Made by a program: the position numbers and the translations under genes. DNA of 45,719 nucleotides from Phycisphaerales bacterium (lineage in GTDB: Bacteria; Planctomycetota; Phycisphaerae; Phycisphaerales; UBA1924). Position 1 is the stretch's first letter. Every line of letters starts with the position of its first letter. The notes beneath the pieces are model-generated. The model was not told where the DNA came from, did not search any database, and saw nothing but the letters and a program-made list of their open reading frames with translations. This document shows, piece by piece, positions 34,485 through 41,914 of the stretch. Location: contig CANHCQ010000028.1 in assembly GCA_947459215.1 (NCBI GenBank), positions 1-45,719 of the forward strand, given 5' to 3'.

Positions 34485-35714
34485 ATGGCAGGTGCAAAGC
34501 TTCTCACGGGCAACGCCGTCGTCGGTCAATCCGGCGGCCCCACCGCGGTCATCAACCAGTCCCTCGTCGGCGTCGTCGAAGGCGTCCGCTCCGGCCTCAT
34601 GGCCACCGGCAACGTCCAGAAAATCTTCGGCATGCGTCACGGCGTCAACGGCCTGACCAAGGGCGACCTCGTCGACCTCTCCGAAGTGCCGCAGGATCGC
34701 CTCGAACGCATCGCCAACACCCCGTCCGCCGCCCTCGGCTCCTCCCGCGACAAGCCCGACAAGGACTACTGCGCCAAGATCCTCAAGGCCTGCGAACAGC
34801 ACAACATCCGCTACTTCTTCTACGCCGGCGGCAACGACAGCAGCGACACCTGCCGCATCGTCAACGAACTCGCCCGCAGCAGCGGCTACGAGCTGCGCTG
34901 CTTCCACGTCCCCAAGACCGTGGACAACGACCTGCCCGTCAACGACCACACCCCCGGCTTCCCGAGCGCCGCCCGCTTCGTCGCCACCGCCTTCGCGGCC
35001 GACAATCTCGACAACCGCTCGCTCCCCGGCGTCAAGATCAACGTCATCATGGGCCGCCACGCCGGCTTCCTCACCGCCGCCAGCGCCCTGGCACGCACGG
35101 TGTGTGGAAAGGACGACGACGGCCCGCACCTGATCTACGTCCCCGAGGTCGCGTTCGACACCGATCAGTTCATCGCCGACGTCGAAAAGATCTACAGCAA
35201 ACTCGGCCGCTGCCAGATCGCCGTCAGCGAGGGCATCCAGGACGCCAAGGGCGAGGCCATCGGCGCCAAGCTCATCAAGAACGCCCAGACCGACAGCCAC
35301 GGCAACGTCCAGCTCTCCGGCTCCGGCGCACTCGGCGACCAGCTCTCTGATCTCATCAAGAGCAAGATCAAGGGCAAGGACGGCAAGCCGCCGCGCGTCC
35401 GCGCCGACACCTTCGGCTACCTCCAGCGCTGCTGGCCCGACGCCAGCGTGGTGGACAAGCAGGAAGCCCGCGAAGCCGGCCGCGTCGCCGCACGTGCCGC
35501 GGCCGCCGGCGAGCTCGACGGCTCGATCGCTCTCATCCGCGCCCCCGGCACGCCCTACCGCTGCGAGTACAAGCGGATCGAACTGACCGACGTCGCCGCC
35601 AAGACCAAGCACATGCCCAAGGAGTTCCTCAAGGGCACGAACGACGTCAGTCAGGCCTTCATCGATTACGTGAAGCCCCTGGTCGGCGCCCTCCCCGTCT
35701 TCGAGCGCCTCTGA
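34485..35714 (+). CDS. 6-phosphofructokinase, probably pyrophosphate-dependent clade
   Basis: A 409-residue phosphofructokinase from ATG 34485 with a strong GGAGG. Catalytic features: GQSGGPTAVINQSL (14-27), the phosphate-donor motif GGNDSSDT (115-122), base D147 in KTVDND, and MGRHAGFLTAASAL. The phosphate-donor loop usually reads GGDGS in ATP enzymes and GGDDS in pyrophosphate enzymes; the second-position Asp (D118) and the KTVDND lysine point to the pyrophosphate type, but the first position is Asn (N117) instead of Asp, as in some less-studied groups. It would convert fructose 6-phosphate to the 1,6-bisphosphate, reversibly if PPi-linked. A predicted hairpin covers its ribosome binding site; a strong terminator follows. 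Confidence 0.93.
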   Translation: MAGAKLLTGNAVVGQSGGPTAVINQSLVGVVEGVRSGLMATGNVQKIFGMRHGVNGLTKGDLVDLSEVPQDRLERIANTPSAALGSSRDKPDKDYCAKILKACEQHNIRYFFYAGGNDSSDTCRIVNELARSSGYELRCFHVPKTVDNDLPVNDHTPGFPSAARFVATAFAADNLDNRSLPGVKINVIMGRHAGFLTAASALARTVCGKDDDGPHLIYVPEVAFDTDQFIADVEKIYSKLGRCQIAVSEGIQDAKGEAIGAKLIKNAQTDSHGNVQLSGSGALGDQLSDLIKSKIKGKDGKPPRVRADTFGYLQRCWPDASVVDKQEAREAGRVAARAAAAGELDGSIALIRAPGTPYRCEYKRIELTDVAAKTKHMPKEFLKGTNDVSQAFIDYVKPLVGALPVFERL

Positions 35715-35790
35715 GTCGAAGGGAGCATGGGGCAGGTCCTTCCAGGCCCCGGCGTCCAACCTTCCCCAACAGCCCAATCCGGCATCCGAT

Positions 35791-35825
35791 AAAACGCCGC
35801 CCCGATTCGTCGGGGCGGCGTTTTT
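35791..35825 (+). terminator. Intrinsic terminator after phosphofructokinase, with UUCG tetraloop
   Basis: CGCCGCCCCGA (35795-35805), loop TTCG, TCGGGGCGGCG (35810-35820), then TTTTT; AAAA precedes the stem, so it could also work on the minus strand. It lies 81 bases past the phosphofructokinase stop. Confidence 0.92.
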
Positions 35826-35885
35826 CTGCGCCGAATCACATGGATTCGAAACACCTTCTCGACCCCAAAGTCCCCATGCGATAGT

Positions 35886-35915
35886 CTCCACGACTCAAGT
35901 TCTTCCCTTGTGGAG
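35886..35915 (+). promoter_or_regulatory. Hairpin predicted to cover the ribosome binding site of the 35924 gene
   Basis: CTCCACGA (35886-35893) pairs with TTGTGGAG (35908-35915), eight base pairs with one G-T, loop of 14 bases. The right arm holds GGAG, the ribosome binding site of the dockerin-like protein gene (ATG 35924). Same arrangement as at 34449 before phosphofructokinase. Confidence 0.4.
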
Positions 35916-35923
35916 CAACTTTT

Positions 35924-36766
35924 ATGCGTCTCTCAGTCGCCCTGATGTTCACTTGGCTCTCGTCGTCCTGCCTCGCCGCCAACTGCGATTGGGTCTACCG
36001 CGCCGTCTTGCAGTCTTTGCCTCAAGCCCAAGGCTGGACCTTTAATGGCTCCACCGCTTCCAACGCCTCCGCCGCCAGCGGCGTGCTCACATACGGCCCG
36101 GCCGGAACCAGCTCCACAACATACTGGGACGCCAACGTCCCCGCGGGCGCCATGGATTTCTCCAAATTCGACTGGAGCCTCGAGGCCGAGATCCGACTCA
36201 CCGGCGCCACCCACGGAAACGTCAGCGGCTTCCGCCGCGGCGGCTTCATCCTCTTTCTCACCGACAAAGCCGGACGATGGGTCAGTGCCGACATCGGCAG
36301 CTCTCGCCTCAGCCTCCGCAACGACAACAACGGCACCAGCGACCCTCAGGCCGATGTTGATCTCGCCAGTGGCTTTCGTGTCGTCCGTCTCACCGCCGGC
36401 CCCTCGGGCGCACGTCTCTTCGTGGACGGCACACAAGTACTCACGCTCGCTCTGGGCACCGGCCTCTCGCCCAACCGCGTGAACTTCGGCGACGCATCCG
36501 TCCTCGCCAGCGCCACACTCACCGAGATCAAACGCGTCGATCTGATCCCGGCGCAAGAACCCTGCCCCGGCGACATCAACTGCGACACCTTCGTCAACGA
36601 TCTCGACTTCCAGACCTTCGCCTACGGCTACAACGTGCTCCTCTGCTCCGAACCCGCCATGACCCCCGGCTGCCCCGCCGACCTCAACGGCGACACCGTC
36701 GTCGATGACGTCGATTTCCAGCTCTTCGTGCAGATGTACGACGTCCTGCTCTGCTACGGCGAGTAA
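35924..36766 (+). CDS. Secreted protein with lectin-like domain and two dockerin-like repeats
   Basis: A 280-residue protein; ATG 35924 with GGAG at a proper distance. A signal peptide (1-18, FTWLSSSCLA) is followed by a beta-rich domain (25-205) reminiscent of concanavalin/laminin-G folds (TYWDANVPAGAMDFSKFDWSLEAEIRL; SGFRVVRLTAGPSGARLFVDGTQVLTL). From residue about 213 two EF-hand/dockerin-like units appear: CPGDINCDTFVNDLDFQTF...YNVLLC and CPADLNGDTVVDDVDFQLF...YDVLLC. The spacing D-x-N-x-D-x-x-V-x-D-x-D fits calcium binding. Likely exported to the cell surface or periplasm; sugar binding is inferred from the fold. The codon and base composition match the neighbours. Confidence 0.8.
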   Translation: MRLSVALMFTWLSSSCLAANCDWVYRAVLQSLPQAQGWTFNGSTASNASAASGVLTYGPAGTSSTTYWDANVPAGAMDFSKFDWSLEAEIRLTGATHGNVSGFRRGGFILFLTDKAGRWVSADIGSSRLSLRNDNNGTSDPQADVDLASGFRVVRLTAGPSGARLFVDGTQVLTLALGTGLSPNRVNFGDASVLASATLTEIKRVDLIPAQEPCPGDINCDTFVNDLDFQTFAYGYNVLLCSEPAMTPGCPADLNGDTVVDDVDFQLFVQMYDVLLCYGE

Positions 36767-36825
36767 TCGCACGTGTCAGCGCCTTCCAGCCACCGCGTGA
36801 AACACACAGACGGAGGCGGGGCCTT

Positions 36826-38127
36826 CTACGCCCCGGCGTTTCCGCGCACGCGCGGAGCTTTCAAGTCCCCGCGCACCAACCCCATCAGCTTCGCCGCGAA
36901 CCGCGCACTCGCACCCTTGTTCGCCACCACCGCTCCCCGCGCCGCGGCCCCCATCGCCGCACGCTGCGGTGCATCACCAAGCAACGCAGCGATCACACCA
37001 GCGAGCCTGTCGCGCTCCACCACCATCAACCCGCCCGCATCGCGCAGCGTGTGCACCGTCTGCTCGAAGTCCCCATACCGCGGCCCGATGACCACCGCTT
37101 TCCCCAGCGCCGCCGCCTCGATCGGGTCCGACCCGTGCAGATCACCAAACGACCGCCCGATCACCACCACATCCGCAAGGGAGTACGCCAGCCGCAACTC
37201 CCCGATCGTGTCGAGCAGGAATCGCGACGCCCCCACCGTAGAGCCTATCGCATCAGCGAGAGGTCGCTCCGCCTTCGTCACTGACCGCCGCACACACCCT
37301 GCCATCGCCCCCGCCGCCTCATCAAACCGCTCCGGCTTCCGAGGCGCACACAAGAGCTGCACGCGTCTCCCGATCTTCTTCTCAACCTCCGCGCACGCCG
37401 CGTGCAACAACGCTTCCTCACCGGGCCCCGTGCTCCCACCCACCACTAGCAACGCCCCGCGATCAATCCCCAAGTTCTCCGCCAACTCCCCCGCACCCGG
37501 CAGCAACACCCCCGGCTCACCCAGCGCCGCCGCGTCCCACTTCATCGTCCCCGCCACCTCAATCCGCTCCCGCGGCACGCCCATCGCCTCAAACCGCGCC
37601 GCGTAATCCGCATCCTGCGCCGCCACAAATGCCAGCCGCCGGAACGTCGCCCCCACCACCGCCCGCACCCGCCGATAGCCGCGGAAACTCCGCGCACTCA
37701 GCCGCCCGTTGATCACCCCTACCGGCACACCCCGCCGCTCGCACTCCTTGACGAAGTTGGGCCACACCTCAAGCTCAACCAACCCCACCACATCCGGCCG
37801 CACCGCATCCAGAAACCGCCGCACACTCCGCGACAGATCCACCGGATACCGCAGCACGATCGCCTGATTCGCAAAAAGCTCCCGCGCCCGCGCCAGCCCC
37901 GTGTCCGTGCTCGCTGTCACCACCAACTCGATCGGCTCGGCCACCAACAGCGGCACCAGATGCCGCAACGCATTCACCTCACCCACCGACACCGCATGCA
38001 CCATCACCCGCGGCCTGCTCTTGGCGGGAATCCCCTCCACATGCCCCAACCGCTCGCGCCACCCCTCCCGCTTCTTCCCAAGAAGCAGAGGCGACGCGGC
38101 AAGATAAGCCAGATCAAACCCGTTCAA
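36826..38127 (-). CDS. waaA: 3-deoxy-D-manno-octulosonic-acid (Kdo) transferase
   Basis: A 433-residue WaaA (KdtA), an inner-membrane glycosyltransferase that adds Kdo from CMP-Kdo to lipid A precursor. Seen: short N-terminal hydrophobic anchor (FDLAYLAASPLLL), KREGWRERLG, the catalytic region HAVSVGEV (44-51), VGLVELEVWPNF, VINGRLS, and in the C-lobe GGSTGPGEE, RSFGDLHGSDPIEAAALGKAVVIGP, DFEQTVHTL. The only available start is TTG 38127, supported by GGAG five bases upstream; the frame is closed further up. Presence of this gene implies lipopolysaccharide and a true outer membrane, consistent with the Mla genes nearby. Order and direction do not suggest an operon; the gene ends 59 bases past the convergent 35924 gene. 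Confidence 0.93.
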   Translation of the reverse strand: MNGFDLAYLAASPLLLGKKREGWRERLGHVEGIPAKSRPRVMVHAVSVGEVNALRHLVPLLVAEPIELVVTASTDTGLARARELFANQAIVLRYPVDLSRSVRRFLDAVRPDVVGLVELEVWPNFVKECERRGVPVGVINGRLSARSFRGYRRVRAVVGATFRRLAFVAAQDADYAARFEAMGVPRERIEVAGTMKWDAAALGEPGVLLPGAGELAENLGIDRGALLVVGGSTGPGEEALLHAACAEVEKKIGRRVQLLCAPRKPERFDEAAGAMAGCVRRSVTKAERPLADAIGSTVGASRFLLDTIGELRLAYSLADVVVIGRSFGDLHGSDPIEAAALGKAVVIGPRYGDFEQTVHTLRDAGGLMVVERDRLAGVIAALLGDAPQRAAMGAAARGAVVANKGASARFAAKLMGLVRGDLKAPRVRGNAGA

Positions 38128-38632
38128 GTCCGCTCCGCGATTGCCTGCCCGACGGTTTCGCCGACCGCCACACGATCAGCCATACCACCCGCCTCATCCC
38201 CCATGCGCTCCCCCCGCAAGGTCGTCGGCCCAGCAGCGACCGGCGAGCGCGAAGACTCTAGCCCGGACGAGCCGGAACTCACGCCGCGGCGGCACCGGCG
38301 GCCCCGCCCCGGCTGCCACTAAAGCCGCCACTCGATCTGTCCAGCACTGCCACCCGCCGAGCTCGGAGCCGGAGGCGTGGCTAGCTTCGGTACCCAGCGC
38401 GGCGGCCCGCAGCCCCGGACCTCGGGGTTGGCACGAGGATCAAGGCCACACTCCAAGCCAAAAGACACTGCCCACCAAGGTGCCTCGTCACTCCAGATTT
38501 CCGACCTGGACAGATTTTCTGCAATCCCGCGCGCACTGCGACCGGGAGTTGTCGCCATTGCATTGATGGCCGCCGTGGGCCGACGTCGCCGCGCGACACC
38601 CCGGCTGCCTGATCGCTTCATTGGAGACAGTT
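38128..38632. other. 505-bp stretch between waaA and the large adhesin-like gene, no gene seen
   Basis: Divergent control region. No frame shows coding character or a recognisable start. It must hold promoters for both flanking genes, but none could be fixed. The last 11 bases hold the GGAG ribosome binding site of the downstream gene. Confidence 0.55.
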
Positions 38633-41395
38633 ATGCGGACCAGCACGGGCAAGTGGAAACTGCTGTTGGGATTCCTATCGGTGACAACCGCCGCGCCATG
38701 CTGGGCCCAGCCCGTCCTCATCACGTCACCTCAGACGCTCAACCCGGGGGCGACGACGATCACTGCCTCTGCCGGCGGGCCGGCCGTGCCGCTCGCGACG
38801 GCCGAGATCACCGTCCGGGGTACCACCCTCACCATCAACGGCCGCCACAACCTCGCTTCGCTGCGTCTGGAGACCGAGGCGACCACGCGGCGCCGAGCGA
38901 TCGTCACGCACAATGCAAACTTCACGCACGACTACTCCGGCGGCGCGGGCACGGATGTGGTCAACGGCATGTGGCTCATCCTGACCGGCGATGTGATCGT
39001 CGATCCGACCTGCGAGATTGATGTCACGGGCCGCGGCTTTCCGTCGGGGCAGGGCCCGGGCACGGGCAACAACGGCGGCGTTGGGGGCCAGGTCGGCGCC
39101 GGCGGCAGCCACGGCGGCCTCGGCGGACCGGGTATCTTGATCGGCGGCTTCATCCTCCCCACGGTCACCTATGGCTCGGACTTGATGCCGACGACGTTCG
39201 GATCGGGGGGCGGCGAGTTCAACCCGGCGGGTGCGGGCGGGGGATGCGTGCGCATTCAGACCCCTGCCCGAGTCATCGTGGACGGATTCATCCGTGCCGA
39301 CGGCGGGGCGGCTCCGGGGAACAACATTCCCGGCGGCGGCGGGGCGGGTGGCAGCATCTGGATCGAAAGCGGCCTGATCGCGGGTCGCGGGCAAGTGATC
39401 GCCAGCGGCGGCAACAGCGTCATGGAGTCGGTTCTAAATCGCACCTCCGGTGCCGGCGGAGGCGGGCGCGTCCGCCTGCAGTCGTGCTTGAGCGCTCTGT
39501 CCAACTGGGCCGCGTTCGGTGGAGATCGGTGGAACTTGACGTTCACCGGCGGTATGCAAAATGCCTCCGGGGGGCCGCAAAACGGTGTTTTGTCCGACGC
39601 CACGACGGCGAGCGCGATCGTGCTGCGGTCTGACCGGCGACTCTGTCCGGGGGAGTCTGTCACCCTCAACGCCGCGATTTCGCTGACCAACATCACGGCC
39701 GTTCAATGGCTCAAGGATGGTGTGCCGCTCTCCAACTCGGCTCGCATCGCGGGGGCCAACACCAACAGCCTGACGATCACCGGCGCCGAGGCAAGCGACG
39801 CGGGCCACTATGCACCGCAGGTGCAGACAACGTGCGGGACGTTCTTGCTGCCGGGCACCAGTCTCGTCGTGGGCTCGCCAATGATCGCGCGGCTGCAGAC
39901 CACGGCGACGCCCATCCCTTTCGTCCACTCGGCGATCGCCTACGACCGCAACCGCCAGCGGCTGGTCCTCTTCGGCGGCATCATCGGCACGAATGCGACG
40001 GGCAACTCGATTTACTCCAACCAGACATGGGAGTTTGACGGTTCCACCTGGACCCAGCGCCTCGTCCCGCCTCCGGGGGACTATGGCGGGGCCTTCGCCT
40101 ACGCCGACATGACCTACGACGAGGCCCGCGGGGTCTGTGTGCTCGTTGGTGGCTTTGCGTGGGGAGCGACCTTTATCGATCCCCCTCAGTGGTCCGTCTG
40201 GGAGTGGGACGGTTCTGACGCCGGTTGGCAGAACCGGGGGACAGTGACGCCTTCTTACGGTTATTGGGGTAACCCCGCCATTGCCTACGACCCGGTTCGG
40301 CGTGTCAGCGTGATCAGCGGCGGCCTTTTCCTTGGCCAGTATAAACGCGGCCGCCTAGGCGGGAAGAACGGTTTTCCCACGTTGTCGGGGTTGTTTGAGT
40401 GGGATGGAGCGACCACCCGTAATGTGGACTATTTCTCCCCCTACGGCGGGCTGAATCCCATCGCCCCGAGCCGGATGGTCGGGGGCAAACTCTGCTACGA
40501 CCGCGCCCGCAACCAGATGCTCCTGTTCGGGGGCATGAGCGACTACGGCACGAGCGGTCAACTCTGGGCGTGGAACGGTTCGTCCTGGACGCTCTTGTCC
40601 GAAACCGGGCCCACTGCCCGCTGGCTGCACGGCATGGTCTACGACGAAGCCCGCCAGCGGGTGGTGGTCTGGAGCGGCGTTGATCGCGGCCGCCCTCTGG
40701 GTGATCTCTGGGAGTGGGATGGCCAGCAATGGACGCAGGTTCTCGGCGTGGGCTCAAGGCCTCTTCTCGGCCCGGCCGCGGCCGCCGTGGCCTACTTCCC
40801 GCCCAACCGCACCACCTACCGCTTCGGTGGGGCCTTCACCGACCAGCAGAGCCAGATCACAGCCTACGCGCCCGCCCAGGCGTGGGTGAAGTCCTCGCCA
40901 TCTTCCATCATCGGCTGCAGCAATGGTTTGTCGGACATCACCGTTACCATCGCGCCGCAAGCGGGGATCTCCTTCCAGTGGTATCGCAACGGCGTCGCCG
41001 TTCTGAACGGCGCCGGCGGCGCTGCCCCGGGCGGCGGCGTCGTCTCCAACGCGTCGGGCACCGCTCCGGCCGACGGCCTGATCACCCTTCGCATCGTCAA
41101 CGCCAACAGCAACGACCTGGGCAACTACTTCGTGACGCTCAACAGTTCGTGCGGCGCCGTCAGCAGCGCGCCCGCCGCTCTCACGCTCCAGGCGTGCTGC
41201 CCCGCCGACCTCAACTCCGACAACTTCGTCGATGACACCGACTTCGTTCTCTTTGCAACCGCATACAACCTGCTCATCTGCTCCGACCCCGTCATGCCCG
41301 TCGGTTGTCCATCGGACCTGAACGCCGACGACTTCGTTGACGACACGGATTTCGTGCTGTTCGCATCCGCGTACAACGAGTTGCTCTGCCCCTGA
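38633..41395 (+). CDS. Large secreted surface protein: glycine-rich, Ig-like, kelch-like and dockerin-like parts
   Basis: A 920-residue protein from ATG 38633 (GGAG before it; an upstream TTG at 38621 is less likely). A signal peptide (1-26, ending PCWAQ) leads to a Gly-rich beta region (about 85-300: SGQGPGTGNNGGVGGQ; PGNNIPGGGGAGGSIW). Then an Ig-like unit (about 340-420, LCPGESVTLNAAISLTNITAVQWLKDG...DAGHY), kelch-like repeats (about 425-750, several YDxxRxxxVLFGG...WEWDG), a second Ig-like unit (755-860, FQWYRNGVAVL...DLGNYFVTL) and two dockerin-like units (CPADLNSDNFVDDTDFVLF and CPSDLNADDFVDDTDFVLF, each ending in YN.L.C). It is probably an extracellular adhesive or structural protein; function unknown. 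G-rich base composition stands out against its C-rich surroundings because of the glycine codons. Confidence 0.88.
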   Translation: MRTSTGKWKLLLGFLSVTTAAPCWAQPVLITSPQTLNPGATTITASAGGPAVPLATAEITVRGTTLTINGRHNLASLRLETEATTRRRAIVTHNANFTHDYSGGAGTDVVNGMWLILTGDVIVDPTCEIDVTGRGFPSGQGPGTGNNGGVGGQVGAGGSHGGLGGPGILIGGFILPTVTYGSDLMPTTFGSGGGEFNPAGAGGGCVRIQTPARVIVDGFIRADGGAAPGNNIPGGGGAGGSIWIESGLIAGRGQVIASGGNSVMESVLNRTSGAGGGGRVRLQSCLSALSNWAAFGGDRWNLTFTGGMQNASGGPQNGVLSDATTASAIVLRSDRRLCPGESVTLNAAISLTNITAVQWLKDGVPLSNSARIAGANTNSLTITGAEASDAGHYAPQVQTTCGTFLLPGTSLVVGSPMIARLQTTATPIPFVHSAIAYDRNRQRLVLFGGIIGTNATGNSIYSNQTWEFDGSTWTQRLVPPPGDYGGAFAYADMTYDEARGVCVLVGGFAWGATFIDPPQWSVWEWDGSDAGWQNRGTVTPSYGYWGNPAIAYDPVRRVSVISGGLFLGQYKRGRLGGKNGFPTLSGLFEWDGATTRNVDYFSPYGGLNPIAPSRMVGGKLCYDRARNQMLLFGGMSDYGTSGQLWAWNGSSWTLLSETGPTARWLHGMVYDEARQRVVVWSGVDRGRPLGDLWEWDGQQWTQVLGVGSRPLLGPAAAAVAYFPPNRTTYRFGGAFTDQQSQITAYAPAQAWVKSSPSSIIGCSNGLSDITVTIAPQAGISFQWYRNGVAVLNGAGGAAPGGGVVSNASGTAPADGLITLRIVNANSNDLGNYFVTLNSSCGAVSSAPAALTLQACCPADLNSDNFVDDTDFVLFATAYNLLICSDPVMPVGCPSDLNADDFVDDTDFVLFASAYNELLCP

Positions 41396-41524
41396 GCGGG
41401 ACGTAGCCGACGCCAAGGAGATCCCATCGACGAACTCCGATGTGCATCGCCGCGCAGATCACCCGACGCGCCTTGGCGTCGCGGCCCAGCGCGCCCGAGC
41501 TCAATACGGAGCGACGCGATCCAA

Positions 41525-41598
41525 TAGGCAGGCCGGGACTCGAACCCGGGACCCTTCGCATGTAAAGCGAATGCTCTAGCCAACTGAGCTACCCGCCC
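41525..41598 (-). tRNA. tRNA-Val (anticodon TAC)
   Basis: The minus strand gives a complete 74-nt cloverleaf: acceptor GGGCGGG/CCTGCCT (two G-T pairs), D arm GCTC...GAGC, anticodon stem TTCGC/GCGAA with loop TTTACAT (anticodon TAC, reading GTA), T arm CCGGG-TTCGAGT-CCCGG, discriminator A. No CCA is encoded. It lies between the adhesin gene and the palindrome array. Confidence 0.95.
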
Positions 41599-41624
41599 GA
41601 ACCTCCAAGCGTAAGCAATCAACC

Positions 41625-41903
41625 AGTAGGACCGGCTTCCAGCCGGTCGACCTCCTACCTCAGTAGGACCGGCTTCCAGCCGGTCTGCCTTTCCTTCCCA
41701 GTAGGACCGGCTTCCAGCCGGTCGACCTTCCGCATCAGTGGGACCGGCCTCCGGCCAGTCTGCCTTGTCCCTCCTCGGTTCCGCTCGAGCCGACCGTCCG
41801 GAGGCCGGTCCTACTGTCGTCCCGGTCAAGCCCTGATCAACACGCACGTTGATCGAGCGCGTTCGCGCGCCCGTACCTCGACCGGCCGGAGGCCGGTCCT
41901 ACT
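41625..41903. repeat. Array of six 24-bp palindromic repeats (AGTAGGACCGGCTTCCAG-type)
   Basis: Copies at 41625-41648, 41662-41685, 41700-41723 and 41737-41760 are in one direction, copies 41792-41815 and 41880-41903 inverted. Each is itself a GACCGG...CCGGTC palindrome. The first four have a period of 37-38 bp, with the spacers alternating between GACC- and TGCC-starting types. The last copy ends 11 bases before the ffh start, so it lies in the leader of ffh. A BIME-like array; not a CRISPR, since the units are short palindromes with short, alternating, related spacers. Confidence 0.85.
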
Positions 41904-41914
41904 GAAGGGCTCCC

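Noticed and set aside
38141..38566. A + strand gene in the waaA-adhesin gap
   Set aside because: Pro/Arg/Ser-rich product typical of chance frames in high-G+C DNA; no start signal.
38621..38632. TTG start four codons before the adhesin ATG
   Set aside because: The GGAG ribosome binding site overlaps it; ATG 38633 is correctly spaced and gives the better signal peptide.
41625..41903. CRISPR array
   Set aside because: Units are short palindromes, spacers are 13-14 bp and related to each other, and two copies are inverted; no cas genes.
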